Below are positions 47,612 through 57,196 of a stretch of 64,000 nucleotides of DNA, piece by piece. The notes under the pieces are model-generated. The model ran no database searches and was not told the DNA's origin. It worked only from the letters and a program-made list of their open reading frames with translations. The stretch comes from Schaalia odontolytica. Lineage in GTDB: Bacteria; Actinomycetota; Actinomycetes; Actinomycetales; Actinomycetaceae. Location of the stretch: NCBI RefSeq assembly GCF_024584435.1, contig NZ_CP102197.1, positions 1,426,001-1,490,000 on the forward strand. The letters run 5' to 3'. The position numbers and the translations under genes were made by a program. Each line of letters opens with the position of its first letter. Positions within the stretch are counted from its first letter, which is position 1.

Positions 47612-49351
47612 TCACCCGAAGGTGAAGGAGTAGAGCGCCAAACCCTTGCTGGCCGTGACGGTGAGCAGCCCTGAGGAATCGGTGTCCCCGCTCACCAGCG
47701 TCATCGAGTTCGGGGTGCCGCTCACATGCTGGGTGTGGGACTGGCCGTCCATCTCCCAGGTGAGGTCGCCCTCGCCCGAGACCACCACGTCCACGCGGCG
47801 TCCGCGCCACATGAGGCGCAGTTCCGCCTCGTCGTCGGCGGGGCTGATCGACTGGGCGCCGATGGTCCACCGTCCCTGCAGGGCGAAGCGGTCCGCGCCT
47901 AACGAGGCCGGGGCCGCGTAGTCGCGCGTCCCGGCGGAGTAGGCCTCCGTCCCCGCGAAGCTTGCTGCACGTTCGTGGCCCAAGTAGGTCTCGGGCGTGC
48001 GGTGAAAGGCCACTCCTTCGACGCCGTCGTCGGTGAAGAGCGGGTCGGGCAGCGCGTTGCCCTGGTCGGCCAGGAGCCGGCGGATCAGTGACTCCAGGGT
48101 CGCCTCGCCGCCCTCTCCGAAGTGCGTGTAGCGCAGTTGCCCGTGCGCGTCCGCCAGGTACTGGGCGGGCCAGTAGTGGTTGTCGAAATCCGTCCAGGTC
48201 TCCAGGTCGGAGTCGACGGCGATCGGGTAGGTGATGCCCAGCTTGTCGCCCCCGGATTGGACGTTCGCGGTCTCCTTCTCGAAGGCGTACTCGGGGGAGT
48301 GGACGCCGATGACTTGGAGCCCGTAGGGGTGGTACGCCTCGTAAAGCCTTTCGATCCCGGGAATGGAGCGCTGGCAGTTGATGCACGAGTACGCCCAGAA
48401 GTCGACCAGGGTCGCTCCACTGCCCTGGGGGGCCGCCCCGCCGTCCGTGTTGAGCCACGCGGTGGGTTTCAAGGAGGGGAGCGCGCCGCAGTCCGCCAGG
48501 GTCGTCGCGCCGTCGACGCAGGCTGAGCGCTGGCCTCCGCCCCTGCTCAGACCCGGATCGGCGCTGCGCTGCAGCGTTGACGTGTAGTCGGGCAGCGCCC
48601 TTTGGAGAACGGCGGGCAAGTCGGTGACGATCCCGGCGGCCAACGCCAGGACGGTGGCGCCCGCGGCGATGCGCACGCGCCGCTGGTGGCGGCTGAACGC
48701 GGAGACGCGCTCGGTGAGGCGGCGCCCCGCTAGGGCGAAGGCCAGGAGGGGGATCGCTGTGCCCGCGGCGAAGGAGAGCGCCAGGGCCACGGTGTCGGCC
48801 CCGATGCGGCCGGTGGAGCCGGCGACGCTCACCGCCGCCAGTACGGGTCCCGCGCAGGGCACGTAGGCGGCGCCGAGGACGATGCCCAGGCCGAAGCCGT
48901 TGGTCCCCGTGCGCCTACCGGCCTTGGAGAACACGGCGAAGGGCTTCTCCAGGACGTGCATGAACCGTGGGACGATCATGCCCACACCGATGAGGACCAG
49001 CAGGACCACCCCAGCCCACCGGATGAAGTCCTGGGGCAGGTGGAGCGCCGTGAGCAGTGTCGAGCCGAGCAGCGTGAATGCTGTGAAGCTGAGGACCAGT
49101 CCCGCGACGACCTGGTAGGGCCGCCATTTCGAGGGGGCGCGGGGCACTGGCCGTGTCGCGCGGTGGTCTTCCTGTGCGCCGGAAGTCCCCCCGAGGGAGA
49201 TGCCGGTGCCCGGAGCAACAGCGAAGGAAGGGGAGGGGCGCGCCGAAGCGGCGCCACCCGCCATGAAGATGACGGGGAGGACGGGGAGGATGCACGGGGA
49301 GATGCCCGTGATGAGGCCACCGAGGAATCCGATGAGGACCAGGGTTGTCAT
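47612..49351 (-). CDS. dipZ: DipZ-like cytochrome c biogenesis/thioredoxin fusion
   Basis: 579 residues from ATG 49351 (GAAAGGAG upstream; the open frame extends further but without a site). The N-terminal CcdA-type membrane domain has LITGISPCILPVLPVIF and GAAYVPCAGPVLAAV with the two conserved cysteines. A thioredoxin-like periplasmic domain follows with the CxxC in DFWAYSCINCQRSIP, then a DipZ-type C-terminal beta domain (YLGHERAASFAG, LRLMWRGRRVDVVV). It passes reducing equivalents across the membrane to exported proteins. Same gene set (dipZ with sigK-rskA) as the mycobacterial SigK regulon. Confidence 0.92.
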   Translation of the reverse strand: MTTLVLIGFLGGLITGISPCILPVLPVIFMAGGAASARPSPSFAVAPGTGISLGGTSGAQEDHRATRPVPRAPSKWRPYQVVAGLVLSFTAFTLLGSTLLTALHLPQDFIRWAGVVLLVLIGVGMIVPRFMHVLEKPFAVFSKAGRRTGTNGFGLGIVLGAAYVPCAGPVLAAVSVAGSTGRIGADTVALALSFAAGTAIPLLAFALAGRRLTERVSAFSRHQRRVRIAAGATVLALAAGIVTDLPAVLQRALPDYTSTLQRSADPGLSRGGGQRSACVDGATTLADCGALPSLKPTAWLNTDGGAAPQGSGATLVDFWAYSCINCQRSIPGIERLYEAYHPYGLQVIGVHSPEYAFEKETANVQSGGDKLGITYPIAVDSDLETWTDFDNHYWPAQYLADAHGQLRYTHFGEGGEATLESLIRRLLADQGNALPDPLFTDDGVEGVAFHRTPETYLGHERAASFAGTEAYSAGTRDYAAPASLGADRFALQGRWTIGAQSISPADDEAELRLMWRGRRVDVVVSGEGDLTWEMDGQSHTQHVSGTPNSMTLVSGDTDSSGLLTVTASKGLALYSFTFG

Positions 49352-49376
49352 GATGCTCCTTTCGTGTGGTGCTACT

Positions 49377-49407
49377 CCTGATTCGTCGCAGTCGCAGTCG
49401 TGGATCA
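49377..49407 (-). promoter_or_regulatory. Putative SigK promoter of dipZ-sigK-rskA
   Basis: On the minus strand TGATCC, 15 bases, ACGAATCAGG. It shares the -35 word and spacing with the divergent promoter at 49444-49473 and a CGAAT-type -10. My recollection of the mycobacterial SigK -10 is CCGAATAGG. Predicted leader about 20 bases. Confidence 0.65.
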
Positions 49408-49443
49408 GCGGATGTCGTGTGTTGTATGTCACTGATGGCTGGG

Positions 49444-49473
49444 TGATCCGTGGCGCTGTTCGCGCCGAATAGG
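49444..49473 (+). promoter_or_regulatory. Putative SigK promoter of the Met-rich lipoprotein gene
   Basis: TGATCC, 15 bases, CCGAATAGG. The -10 word equals the mycobacterial SigK -10 as I recall it; the -35 shares ATCC with CCATCC. Confidence 0.7.
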
Positions 49474-49520
49474 AGGGTGAAGGCGCTAACGGAGCGCCCG
49501 TCAACAGAAGGAATCACGCA

Positions 49521-49745
49521 ATGAGTATTCGCCGCGCGGCTCTGGCAGCCGCCCTGTCCGTCGTCTTCGCCGCTGGTTTGGCGGCCTGTGGGAACTCCGC
49601 CAACGACAAGATGGAGAACCCGTCGTCGCCGTCGATGACGCAGGACACGAAGATGGAGAACTCGATGTCGGGCGATGGCATGAAGGGGGGGATGGACGAC
49701 GGCAAGATGGACGACGGCAAGATGGACGACGGGAAGGAGGGGTAG
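49521..49745 (+). CDS. Small Met/Asp/Lys-repeat lipoprotein (MXKDX-type)
   Basis: 74 residues. A lipoprotein signal with lipobox (FAAGLAACGNS, Cys at about 23) is followed by a mature part made of repeats with methionine every five to six residues (MENPSS, MTQDTK, MENSMSGDGMKGG, MDDGK three times). AAGGA precedes the ATG. Methionine-rich exported peptides often bind copper; that role is inference. Divergent from dipZ with a matching SigK-type promoter, so it replaces the mpt70/mpt83 position of mycobacteria. Confidence 0.82.
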   Translation: MSIRRAALAAALSVVFAAGLAACGNSANDKMENPSSPSMTQDTKMENSMSGDGMKGGMDDGKMDDGKMDDGKEG

Positions 49746-49945
49746 CAGTAGGCCGCGGCTCGGGGCGTCCCAGAATCCCAAGGGCGGCGGGCTGATCCAT
49801 GTGATGTCCCGCCGCCCAGGGCCTATCGATGGGCGCTGGCGGCGCAGTGGGGCGAGCGGGTGCTGTTGCGTGAGTCAGCGCTGTGGGCACCGGGTGCGAA
49901 ACTGCCTCACGCCGCCACTTACTCTGGCCGCACTGTGGCGCCTGC

Positions 49946-50683
49946 TCACACGTGCCCCTGGATCTGCGCGAAGACGCGGCCGATGGGCTCGCGGATGATC
50001 AGGTCGGCGCGCCCGTCGTAGGGGGTGGGCGTCGCGTTCATGAGGACGAGGCGCCCGCCCTGGTAGTAGTCGATGAGCCCGGCCGCCGGGTAGACCGCCA
50101 ACGACGTGCCGCCCACGATCAGCATGTCCGCCCCCGCTATGGCCAGGACGGCCCCCTCCAGCGTCGCCGGGTCCAGAGCCTCGCCGTAGAACACGATGTC
50201 CGGGCGCACCACGGCGGAGCACGACGGGCAGTGGGGCACGCGCCCGGCCCGAGCCTCGTCGAAGTCGTCGATGGTGGAGCGCGCGCCGCACCCCGTGCAC
50301 TCCAGCCTCGTCCAGTTCCCGTGGAGCTCGAGCACGCGCTTGGAGCCCGCGGCCTGGTGGAGGCCGTCGATGTTCTGGGTGACCACCGCCTTCAGTTTCC
50401 CGGCGCGCTCGAGGCCGGCGAGGAAACGGTGGGCGGCGTTCGGGGCGACCCCCTCGCGGGCGGTCTGCTCGGCGAACCAGGCGTAGTAGGCCCCGGGGCA
50501 GGCGGAGAAGAAGTCTATGGACAGCACCCGTTCGAGGGGGATCTCGCGCTCCTGGTGGTAGAAGCCCTTCGCGCCCCGGAAGTCGGGGATCCCGGACTCC
50601 GTCGACACCCCCGCGCCCCCGAAGAACACGATGTCGTGCGAGCCGTCGATCCATTGCGCCAGCGTGGACGCGTCGTCACTCAT
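49946..50683 (-). CDS. Sirtuin, NAD-dependent protein deacylase (Sir2)
   Basis: 245 residues. NAD-binding GGAGVSTESGIPDFRG (about 22-37), TQNIDGLHQAAG, catalytic histidine in LELHGNW, a complete zinc site (CTGC and CPSC), RPDIVFYGEAL, and GGTSLAVYPAAGL. Typical bacterial class length. ATG 50683. Transcribed alone on the minus strand; it marks the end of backbone-like sequence before the AT-richer 51-54 kb module. Confidence 0.95.
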   Translation of the reverse strand: MSDDASTLAQWIDGSHDIVFFGGAGVSTESGIPDFRGAKGFYHQEREIPLERVLSIDFFSACPGAYYAWFAEQTAREGVAPNAAHRFLAGLERAGKLKAVVTQNIDGLHQAAGSKRVLELHGNWTRLECTGCGARSTIDDFDEARAGRVPHCPSCSAVVRPDIVFYGEALDPATLEGAVLAIAGADMLIVGGTSLAVYPAAGLIDYYQGGRLVLMNATPTPYDGRADLIIREPIGRVFAQIQGHV

Positions 50684-50751
50684 GATGGCCCCCTTCGGAC
50701 ACGGTGCCGCCTACGGCAACGGTAGCATCGCCTGGGCGCGCCGGCGGTGCA

Positions 50752-51036
50752 TCAGCTGTTCCCGGCTATCGCTTTCGCGATCTTGCCCGACCCGAGGACC
50801 ACCATCATGAGGATCACCGGCGTGATGAGGATTGGAAGGTAGTTGCCCACCAGCCACGCCAGGGGGTCGTCCGAGCCGATCGGACTCACTTCCAGGAAGG
50901 AGCCGTTCTCAGCATTGGAGGCCACGCTGATGATGCCTTTGTAGATGTGGATGCTGACGATGATGCACACGCACACTAAGGCGGACTGCAGTCTGAACAA
51001 TATTGCGTATTTCTTTGAAGGTATCACCTGGCACAA
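50752..51036 (-). CDS. Two-helix membrane protein or C-terminal remnant
   Basis: 94 residues, with two membrane helices (LQSALVCVCIIVSIHIYKG and ILITPVILMMVVLGSGKIA). The first 20 residues lie over the 3' end of the GHKL gene in another frame, so the true 5' end may have been lost at a recombination junction near 50.98 kb and this may be only the tail of a larger backbone gene. No ribosome site. Confidence 0.45.
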   Translation of the reverse strand: MCQVIPSKKYAILFRLQSALVCVCIIVSIHIYKGIISVASNAENGSFLEVSPIGSDDPLAWLVGNYLPILITPVILMMVVLGSGKIAKAIAGNS

Positions 51037-52272
51037 ATCCCTCTCTATTGATTAGACTCTCAAGGCTAGGCGCACCCGCTTCGGTTAAAAATACGGCGCC
51101 AAAGTAGGAATTCTGTCCTAGAGCATGCAAGCCTTCTCTCTTATCGAGATCCACATAGTCACTCAGCTCATCATCTACATCGATACTATAGTAGCGCGAA
51201 CCACTCCGATAGTCACGATCAATGCTTAGCCAGTCATCAGAACCATCGCCGTACGGAAGAACACGAAAACCCTCGAGATACACTCGAATGCCGCGTTCAC
51301 CTCGCACAAAACCTTGTAGTGGCCCACGATTAGCACTTGCGCCGGGATACACAAAGAAGCGCGCCTGAAAGCGGAGCTGATCCGACGTTCGTTTCTCAAA
51401 ACGATATGTGCGGGCAAACCTATTATCACTAACTTCTGAAACAGTTGGAGTAATTTGAACTCTTGCCCGCCCGCCCTCGACATCCACTTCAACGCACCAC
51501 CTGAAGTTTAACCGAGCCTGCTCCCAGTAGTCATCGCCCTGTTCAAACTCACCCATGAAAGCGATGCTAAAACCCGGATCATTCACGGAGGACAGGCGTG
51601 CAAAAGGCACGCCAAACAACGGTTCATCCACAAGGCCAAGCGACCTAGCATCGCCGCTCATAATAAAGGGAGGTGGTTGCGCTGACCGAACCTCATGAAC
51701 GAACCTCGAGATTTCGAGGCATGTCCATTGCCGCTTTAGCGACGACATTGACAATACCGCGCCCGCAGAAGCACTAATTGCAGCCGGCAGAGGCTCAACA
51801 GTGAGCCCCTGCTCTAACTCATTCGAGGTGTCTTGCTGATCAATAACTTTCCAATCGATGCGCGCATATACACCCAAGTCTTCTTGAGCAGCTACTACAC
51901 TATTTGGAATACTGCGAACGTGAAGAACATTGCAAGCTTTTGACTTGCAAGACGCCCGATGCCCTTTTGTCCCGTGTACGCACGACTATAACGCGGTGAC
52001 CCGCGAAAACCTTGCTCCTTATCCCGGCCAGCAATACGAAGGAACGCAGTTTTGAAACGGTTAAGTGTCATACCATTACCATCATCCTCAACGGTGAGCA
52101 TAGCAGCAGACGGATCACCGAGATCACTTGCATCAAGCCTTACAAATGTAGCATCAGCATCATAACTATTTTTTACAAGCTCAATGATCGCTGTACTATC
52201 ACGACCCACAAGAAGGTCGCCCAATTCGCGCAAAAGATGCGTCTCAACGGTGAAACTCATTCCATCAGTCAT
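50909..52272 (-). pseudogene. GHKL (HSP90/gyrase-type) ATPase of a methyltransferase-linked module, frameshifted and 3'-truncated
   Basis: Starts ATG 52272. The Bergerat ATP-binding fold is clear: N-box IIELVKNSYDADATFV, G1 VEDDGNGMT and G2 GQKGIGRLASQKLA. The frame breaks right after G2; one missing A (GCAATG for GCAAATG, plus-strand about 51932) restores continuity to NVLHVRSIPNSVVAAQ and on to the 51877-50909 frame. At FKEIRNIVQTAVRLSV the sequence runs into unrelated residues near 50.98 kb, so the 3' end is probably lost. AT-richer than the flanks. Resembles ATPases of restriction-like and other defence operons. Confidence 0.82.
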
Positions 52273-52293
52273 CGATTTGCCTCCTTTGGAGCA

Positions 52294-53873
52294 TCAAGAG
52301 CACTCTTTCGAGCTAGATCCAACAGTACCACAACATACTGCCCGGTTAATCTTGATTAGACCAACTCGTCGCGGACTTAACCGGAGGAGACCATACCCCT
52401 CTTCAGATGAGCAACGCCGGAGAGCATCTTGCCCGTCGCATGATCTCAACCAGCACAGAATCGACTCTTTGAGCGACTCGCAAATCCCCTCCTTCCAGTA
52501 GAGGCCAAATAGGTTGTTTGAAATGGCTAACTTATCAACGTTCACCATGACATGAAAGCGCTCTTTCGCAAACGTTGAAATAATGACGTCGGGCCGACGA
52601 AACTCCTTACTGAGATCATACCACTTCGGCCGACTTGAGCACAAATAACCACGATCAACACCATCTCTTTCACCCATCGCAATTAGTAGATCAACATTTT
52701 TGTTCTCTCCTTGCTTATACATTTCAAGACAGAGTAACTCAGCAATATCCGGCACAGACTCTTCCCGCCCTTCGATCGCACGTAGACGCCTCGCTAAAGG
52801 AGTCCTATAGGCCTCATCAATCTCAAAGTCTCTCCATTGCTCCGGGGCACGTATAAAGAAGCGATTGGCTCCGGTCGCAGTTCCCCGAACAATGCGGGCA
52901 TACTGCTCGAGTAGCACTTCCGATCGAGACGAGGTATCTGGCGAATCTCCAGATTCTGCGAACCGAATCGCCTTTTCTCATCCTGTCGTTGCACCGCAAA
53001 ACAGCGATCCACTTTCCAGCTCGATATTGCCATCTGCTGCAGCCCCCGACACTGTGGACCAACTTCGACTGATACGGCGTCTACCATGGCATCATCAAAG
53101 CGCCACGAGTCGGCTCGTCTTAACACGATTTTACGATTGACCTGCTTTCTCAGCCACGCGCGAAGTTCTCGCGCGTAACGCGCATGCATCCAATTGGAGG
53201 GGAGTATCATAACAAGCCCATCATCTTGAGTAAGCTTCACCAGAGACATCCCAAAGAACAATGTTGAAAGGTTCGCAAGAGGACCGACTAGGCCTAAAGC
53301 ATCCGCAACAAGCTGTTGCCTATTCTGCTTTGGTATCAGCTGCCAACGCGTGTATGGCGGATTGCCGAGATACAACGTCGGTCCGGCTTTGCAATTCTGT
53401 TTGAGCCAATCTCTATAGTCACCTAGAACGAGACGTGTTTTTAACCGGCACCGCTGCGACATCGCCACTGCTTGTAGGCCGAGGGTAAACGGATTCACAT
53501 CGACCGAGAATACTTCGGCCGTTTTCCAGTAGCGAGCAGCCAGTTCCGAGAAAATACCAACACCTGCTCCGACATCAACGACTACCTTGGGGTCATCATA
53601 TTGGTTCGCGTAATGCTCCACCATCGATTCCGCATATTCACGCGGCGTGAAGAATGTTCCGAGGAATCTTCGATTTTCCGCCGCAACAACTCGGGAGTAT
53701 AAGTAGGCTAGACTGGCCGTCGGATCTACTGCCACCATTGTTTCGAACATATCAAGAACAACCGGGGGTACCACGACGTTTCCGTACACAAGAAGTGCGG
53801 CTTTCAGCTTGTCAGGGAGCTCCAGGCCTCTTTTGGAAAGAATTAGTGCCGCAAGTCGCTGAAGTTTTGGCAA
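52294..53873 (-). pseudogene. N6-adenine DNA methyltransferase, frameshifted
   Basis: First frame: TGTFFTPREYAESMVEHY, the SAM-binding VVDVGAGVGIFSELAARYW, and the catalytic motif IV LYLGNPPYTRW (N/DPPY), as in Eco57I/type IIG-like enzymes. After QDEK the frame breaks: one missing A in an A-run (plus-strand T-run 52973-52976) moves translation to AIRFAESGDSPDTSSRSEVL and GTATGANRFFIRAPEQW, continuing to 52294. The start is uncertain: TTG at 53873 or a lost upstream part, since an in-frame stop lies near 53940. The GHKL gene follows after 21 bases, so they form one operon. Confidence 0.85.
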
Positions 53874-54055
53874 ATCGACATCCGCAATTCCATGTGCACC
53901 CCTGGCAGAAATGGCAGCACGATCCGATGAAGAGCATATCTAATTCGCTACGCAGCGAAGGGAGCTATTCGGTTCAGCCATCCTCTAATCTTTCGTTTGA
54001 CACGTCGTCATTCTAGTTTTTTCCATCCTATCAGTCGCTTGGAGTCGCCTTTCTC

Positions 54056-54964
54056 TTAATGGTACACGTATCGGCGTGCGATCGAGACGGCCTCGGGCAC
54101 GTAGGAGCGACCGAAGAGGGCGCAGTGAACCATGATGATGTGCATCTGATGCAGGGCCACACGCTCGCGCCACCCGTCCGCCAAGGGCGAGGCCTCGTTA
54201 TAGGCGGCGAGTATGCGTTCATAGTGCGGACAGCCGAAGACCGCGAGGGCCGCCAGGTCCTCCTCGGCGTGGCCGCCCTGCGCGGCGGGGTCGATGAGGA
54301 CGGCGCCCTCGGGGGTCCACATGACGTTGCCGGACCACAGGTCGCCGTGGGTGCGGGCCGCGCCGACGCCTCCGGTACGGGCGATCGCGTCGGCGACGAG
54401 GCGCGGCTGGCCGTGGTCGAGTGCCCCCGATTCGAGGCGCTCGCACAGGCGCTCAATGAGAGCCCTGTCGGACGCGCTGAAGGCCGGGGCGTCCAGGTAG
54501 GGGGCGATACGTTCGCGCGCGTAGAAGGCGCCCCAGGATTGGGACGAGACCGGGGCCGGGTACTGCGCTGCCTCGCCGCGCGCGGCCCATCCGGGATCAG
54601 CTGCTTCACTGGGCACGCTGCTCCCCATTTGAGGTGCGACGCCATTGCCGGCTTTCTTGGGAGCACGAGGCAGGGACAGGTGCGCCTCCCCCATCCAACC
54701 GTCACCCTCGAACCCGGGCGGTGGCACGCCCAGGTGACTGGCGCCCGCGGCGTGCGTGTGGGCGAGGGCACGGCCGAACCGCTCGGCGGCCTCGGCAGTT
54801 GGCGGGACGGAGACCAGACGCGGTTCCTCGAGCCACGTCGCGCCGTGATCGAGGACGGGCACGACGGCGACCCCCGGGTCCGAGGCCTCGGCAAGCCACG
54901 CGAGGCCCGCGACCTCGTAGGTGATCCGCCCGCGGCGGCTGCCCCTCTTCCTGATGGTGTCCAT
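54056..54964 (-). CDS. Fructosamine kinase / ketosamine-3-kinase family protein
   Basis: 302 residues from ATG 54964 (further in-frame ATGs upstream; no strong ribosome site). Kinase-like fold of the Fn3k family: early RGRITYEVAGLAWLAEA, VVPVLDHG, the catalytic HGDLWSGNVMW loop and the metal-binding IDPAAQGGHAEEDLA. Members phosphorylate sugar-amine adducts for deglycation. It carries a long insertion (PQMGSSVPSEAADPGW...) in the middle. Its last 281 coding bases are duplicated at 44072-44352. Confidence 0.88.
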   Translation of the reverse strand: MDTIRKRGSRRGRITYEVAGLAWLAEASDPGVAVVPVLDHGATWLEEPRLVSVPPTAEAAERFGRALAHTHAAGASHLGVPPPGFEGDGWMGEAHLSLPRAPKKAGNGVAPQMGSSVPSEAADPGWAARGEAAQYPAPVSSQSWGAFYARERIAPYLDAPAFSASDRALIERLCERLESGALDHGQPRLVADAIARTGGVGAARTHGDLWSGNVMWTPEGAVLIDPAAQGGHAEEDLAALAVFGCPHYERILAAYNEASPLADGWRERVALHQMHIIMVHCALFGRSYVPEAVSIARRYVYH

Positions 54965-55169
54965 CGTTGCACCCCGCATTCTTAAGGCCGCCCGGTCGCC
55001 CACAGCCACTCCTAGATTCTTTCTCCCATGTTATCTGCAACTGTCCACGCGCCCGACCGATCAGAGCCGCCGACCTGCCCGGGCTCCCCCCTTAGACACG
55101 TGCCGCGAGAAGATCGTTATACTTCCTCGTGAAGTACTTTCTGTCGCTAATTCAGGATGTAGGCGCTCC

Positions 55170-57196
55170 ATGACCCTTTCGACGACGCAGAAGTCCATCG
55201 GCCAGCTGTTAACCGGCGATCGACAGTACCAGATCCCCGACTTCTAGCGCCCCTACGTGTGGGAGGAACAGCAGGCGATCACCCTGGTGAGCGATCTGCT
55301 TGACGCGTGGCGCACGGACGACGGCGACTACTTCCTGGGGTCCATCGTGCTCGTGCAGCGCCCAGACAGCGACGACATTGACATCATCGACGGCCACAGC
55401 AGCGCCTCACGACCCTGTGCATCCTGATCGCCTTACTGCGCCACCTCACGACGGATGGCCGCCTACGAGACGAGCTCGGCGAGCTCCTACGCATTCCCCA
55501 ATCGCGCATTAAGGGACTGGATGAACGAGCCCGCCTGTCCGTGCGCAAATGCGACCGCGATGCCTTCGACACGTTCATCGTCGGCGACAACATCGACTCC
55601 CTGTTCGACATGGTCGTCGACTCCACCGCGCACGTCGACGGCAACTTCTCGACGCCTTCCTCCATTCGCCGGATCCACGACAACGCGCGGGCAATGTTCG
55701 AGGCACTGATTGACCCGGATACTCTGTCCCCCGGCGACGTCCAGAACTTCGTTCAATACCTCATCCTTAACGTCTCTCTCATCGAGGTCCTCACCGACTC
55801 CTACCAGTCTGCCCACCGCATCTTCTCGGTCCTCAACACGCGCGGCGTCCCCCTTTCGGCCGCCGACATTTTCAAGGCTCGCGTCCTGTCGCATGTCGAT
55901 GCGAGTTCCCGTGCGCGCTACGCGCGCCTGTGGGAGGCGTGCATCACCTCGCTTGGCACCGAGAACCCCGACGCTTTCTTCGGCCACCTCCTGACCCTCA
56001 CACTCCGCTCGCCCGCAAAGCGCGCCCTCATTGACGCCTTCGGCGAGGGGGTTCTCGATCCCTTCTTCGCATCCAAGAGCGGCGAGGAGTTCATTGACGA
56101 GGTTCTGGCCCCCGCCGCCCGCGCCTACACGCTGACTACCCTGGAACCGCTTGACGGGCACTGCGCTGCCACGGCCCTCGAGCTGCTGCGCCTCTACGAT
56201 TCCTCCGACTGGAAGCCAGCCGCAATGAGTATCCTGACGGCGAATTTCGGCGACGAGGAGAAGGCCCGAAGGCTGAGCGCCCTCGAACGTCTCTATGGCA
56301 CCGCCGTCGCCGCGCGCCTCACCCCGGGGCAGCGGTCCACTATCATCGCCAAGTTCCTGAGCGCATCGGAGGACAACAAGCCCATCGACGTCGCGGCTGC
56401 GGTCTCCGACGATATTTGCCGCCGAGCGGCAGCAACTTTCGCCAGGCCCCTGCCGCGGTCTTCCATCCGAAAGGTGCTGCTCTACCACGCGATGGTCACT
56501 GAGCGCGGGATGTACCCGCGTCGGCTGCCACGCAGCCTGGGCATCCTATCCGGCCTCCCCAACTCACACATTCGCGGCGTCGACGGAGCCATCGACCTGG
56601 ACACGTGGGGCAAGCGCCTGGGAGGACTCGTCCTCTGCGTCAACAGATCGCGGACCATCAACCAGGCTCCCGACTGGGACACCGCATCGCGGGCATGTCG
56701 CGATATCGCATTGCTCGACGGCCTCGCGGTTGCTTCGCTCCCCTCACGCGGCGGCGAGATTCATGCCGCCGACCTTGAGCAGCGCCAGGCGCACCTCACG
56801 CGACTGATCCTCGACTATTGGAACATTCGACGCGACACTGAAGGGATCGACCTGTCGCGCCTCACCCGGGCTGAACTCGACGCCGTCGTGGATAATCGCT
56901 CCGCGGCACGCGGACGCCAGGTGCGGCTCGCGGACGTCGTCTCGACCGGCATCATCTCCCCTGGGGATACCTTCACGTGGCGGAGACGCAACCTCGGCAA
57001 CGTGTACGTCGTGACGATCTCGCCGGAGAGTACCATCGTACTTCCCGACGGCCAGGAGGTGTCCTCTCCCTCTGCCGCCGTCAGTGCCCTCACCGGCAAC
57101 GGCAGCGCCGCCGCCCTCGACGTGTTCGTGCGAGAGTCCGACGGCAAGAAGCTGCGCGACCTGTGGAACACATACCGCGATCGCTTCGGAGCATAG
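55170..57196 (+). pseudogene. DUF262 (GmrS-type) protein with C-terminal RAMA-like domain, disrupted
   Basis: Starts ATG 55170. The DUF262 motifs are recognisable: QYQIPDF then a TAG at 55245-55247 where glutamine is expected before RPYVWEEQQAITLV; then DIIDG and, after a two-base CA insertion at about 55396, QQRLTTLCILIALLRH. From there the frame is open to 57196. DUF262 proteins include the NTP-hydrolysing half of the GmrSD modified-DNA restriction enzyme. The last 100 residues (LADVVSTGIISPGDTFTWRR, SSPSAAVSALTGNGS) resemble the RAMA domain, a predicted reader of modified DNA. One TAG and one two-base insertion are the only lesions. Confidence 0.85.

Noticed and set aside
53654..54016. 120-codon frame opposite the methyltransferase 5' end
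   Set aside because: Antisense to a motif-bearing methyltransferase; no independent support.
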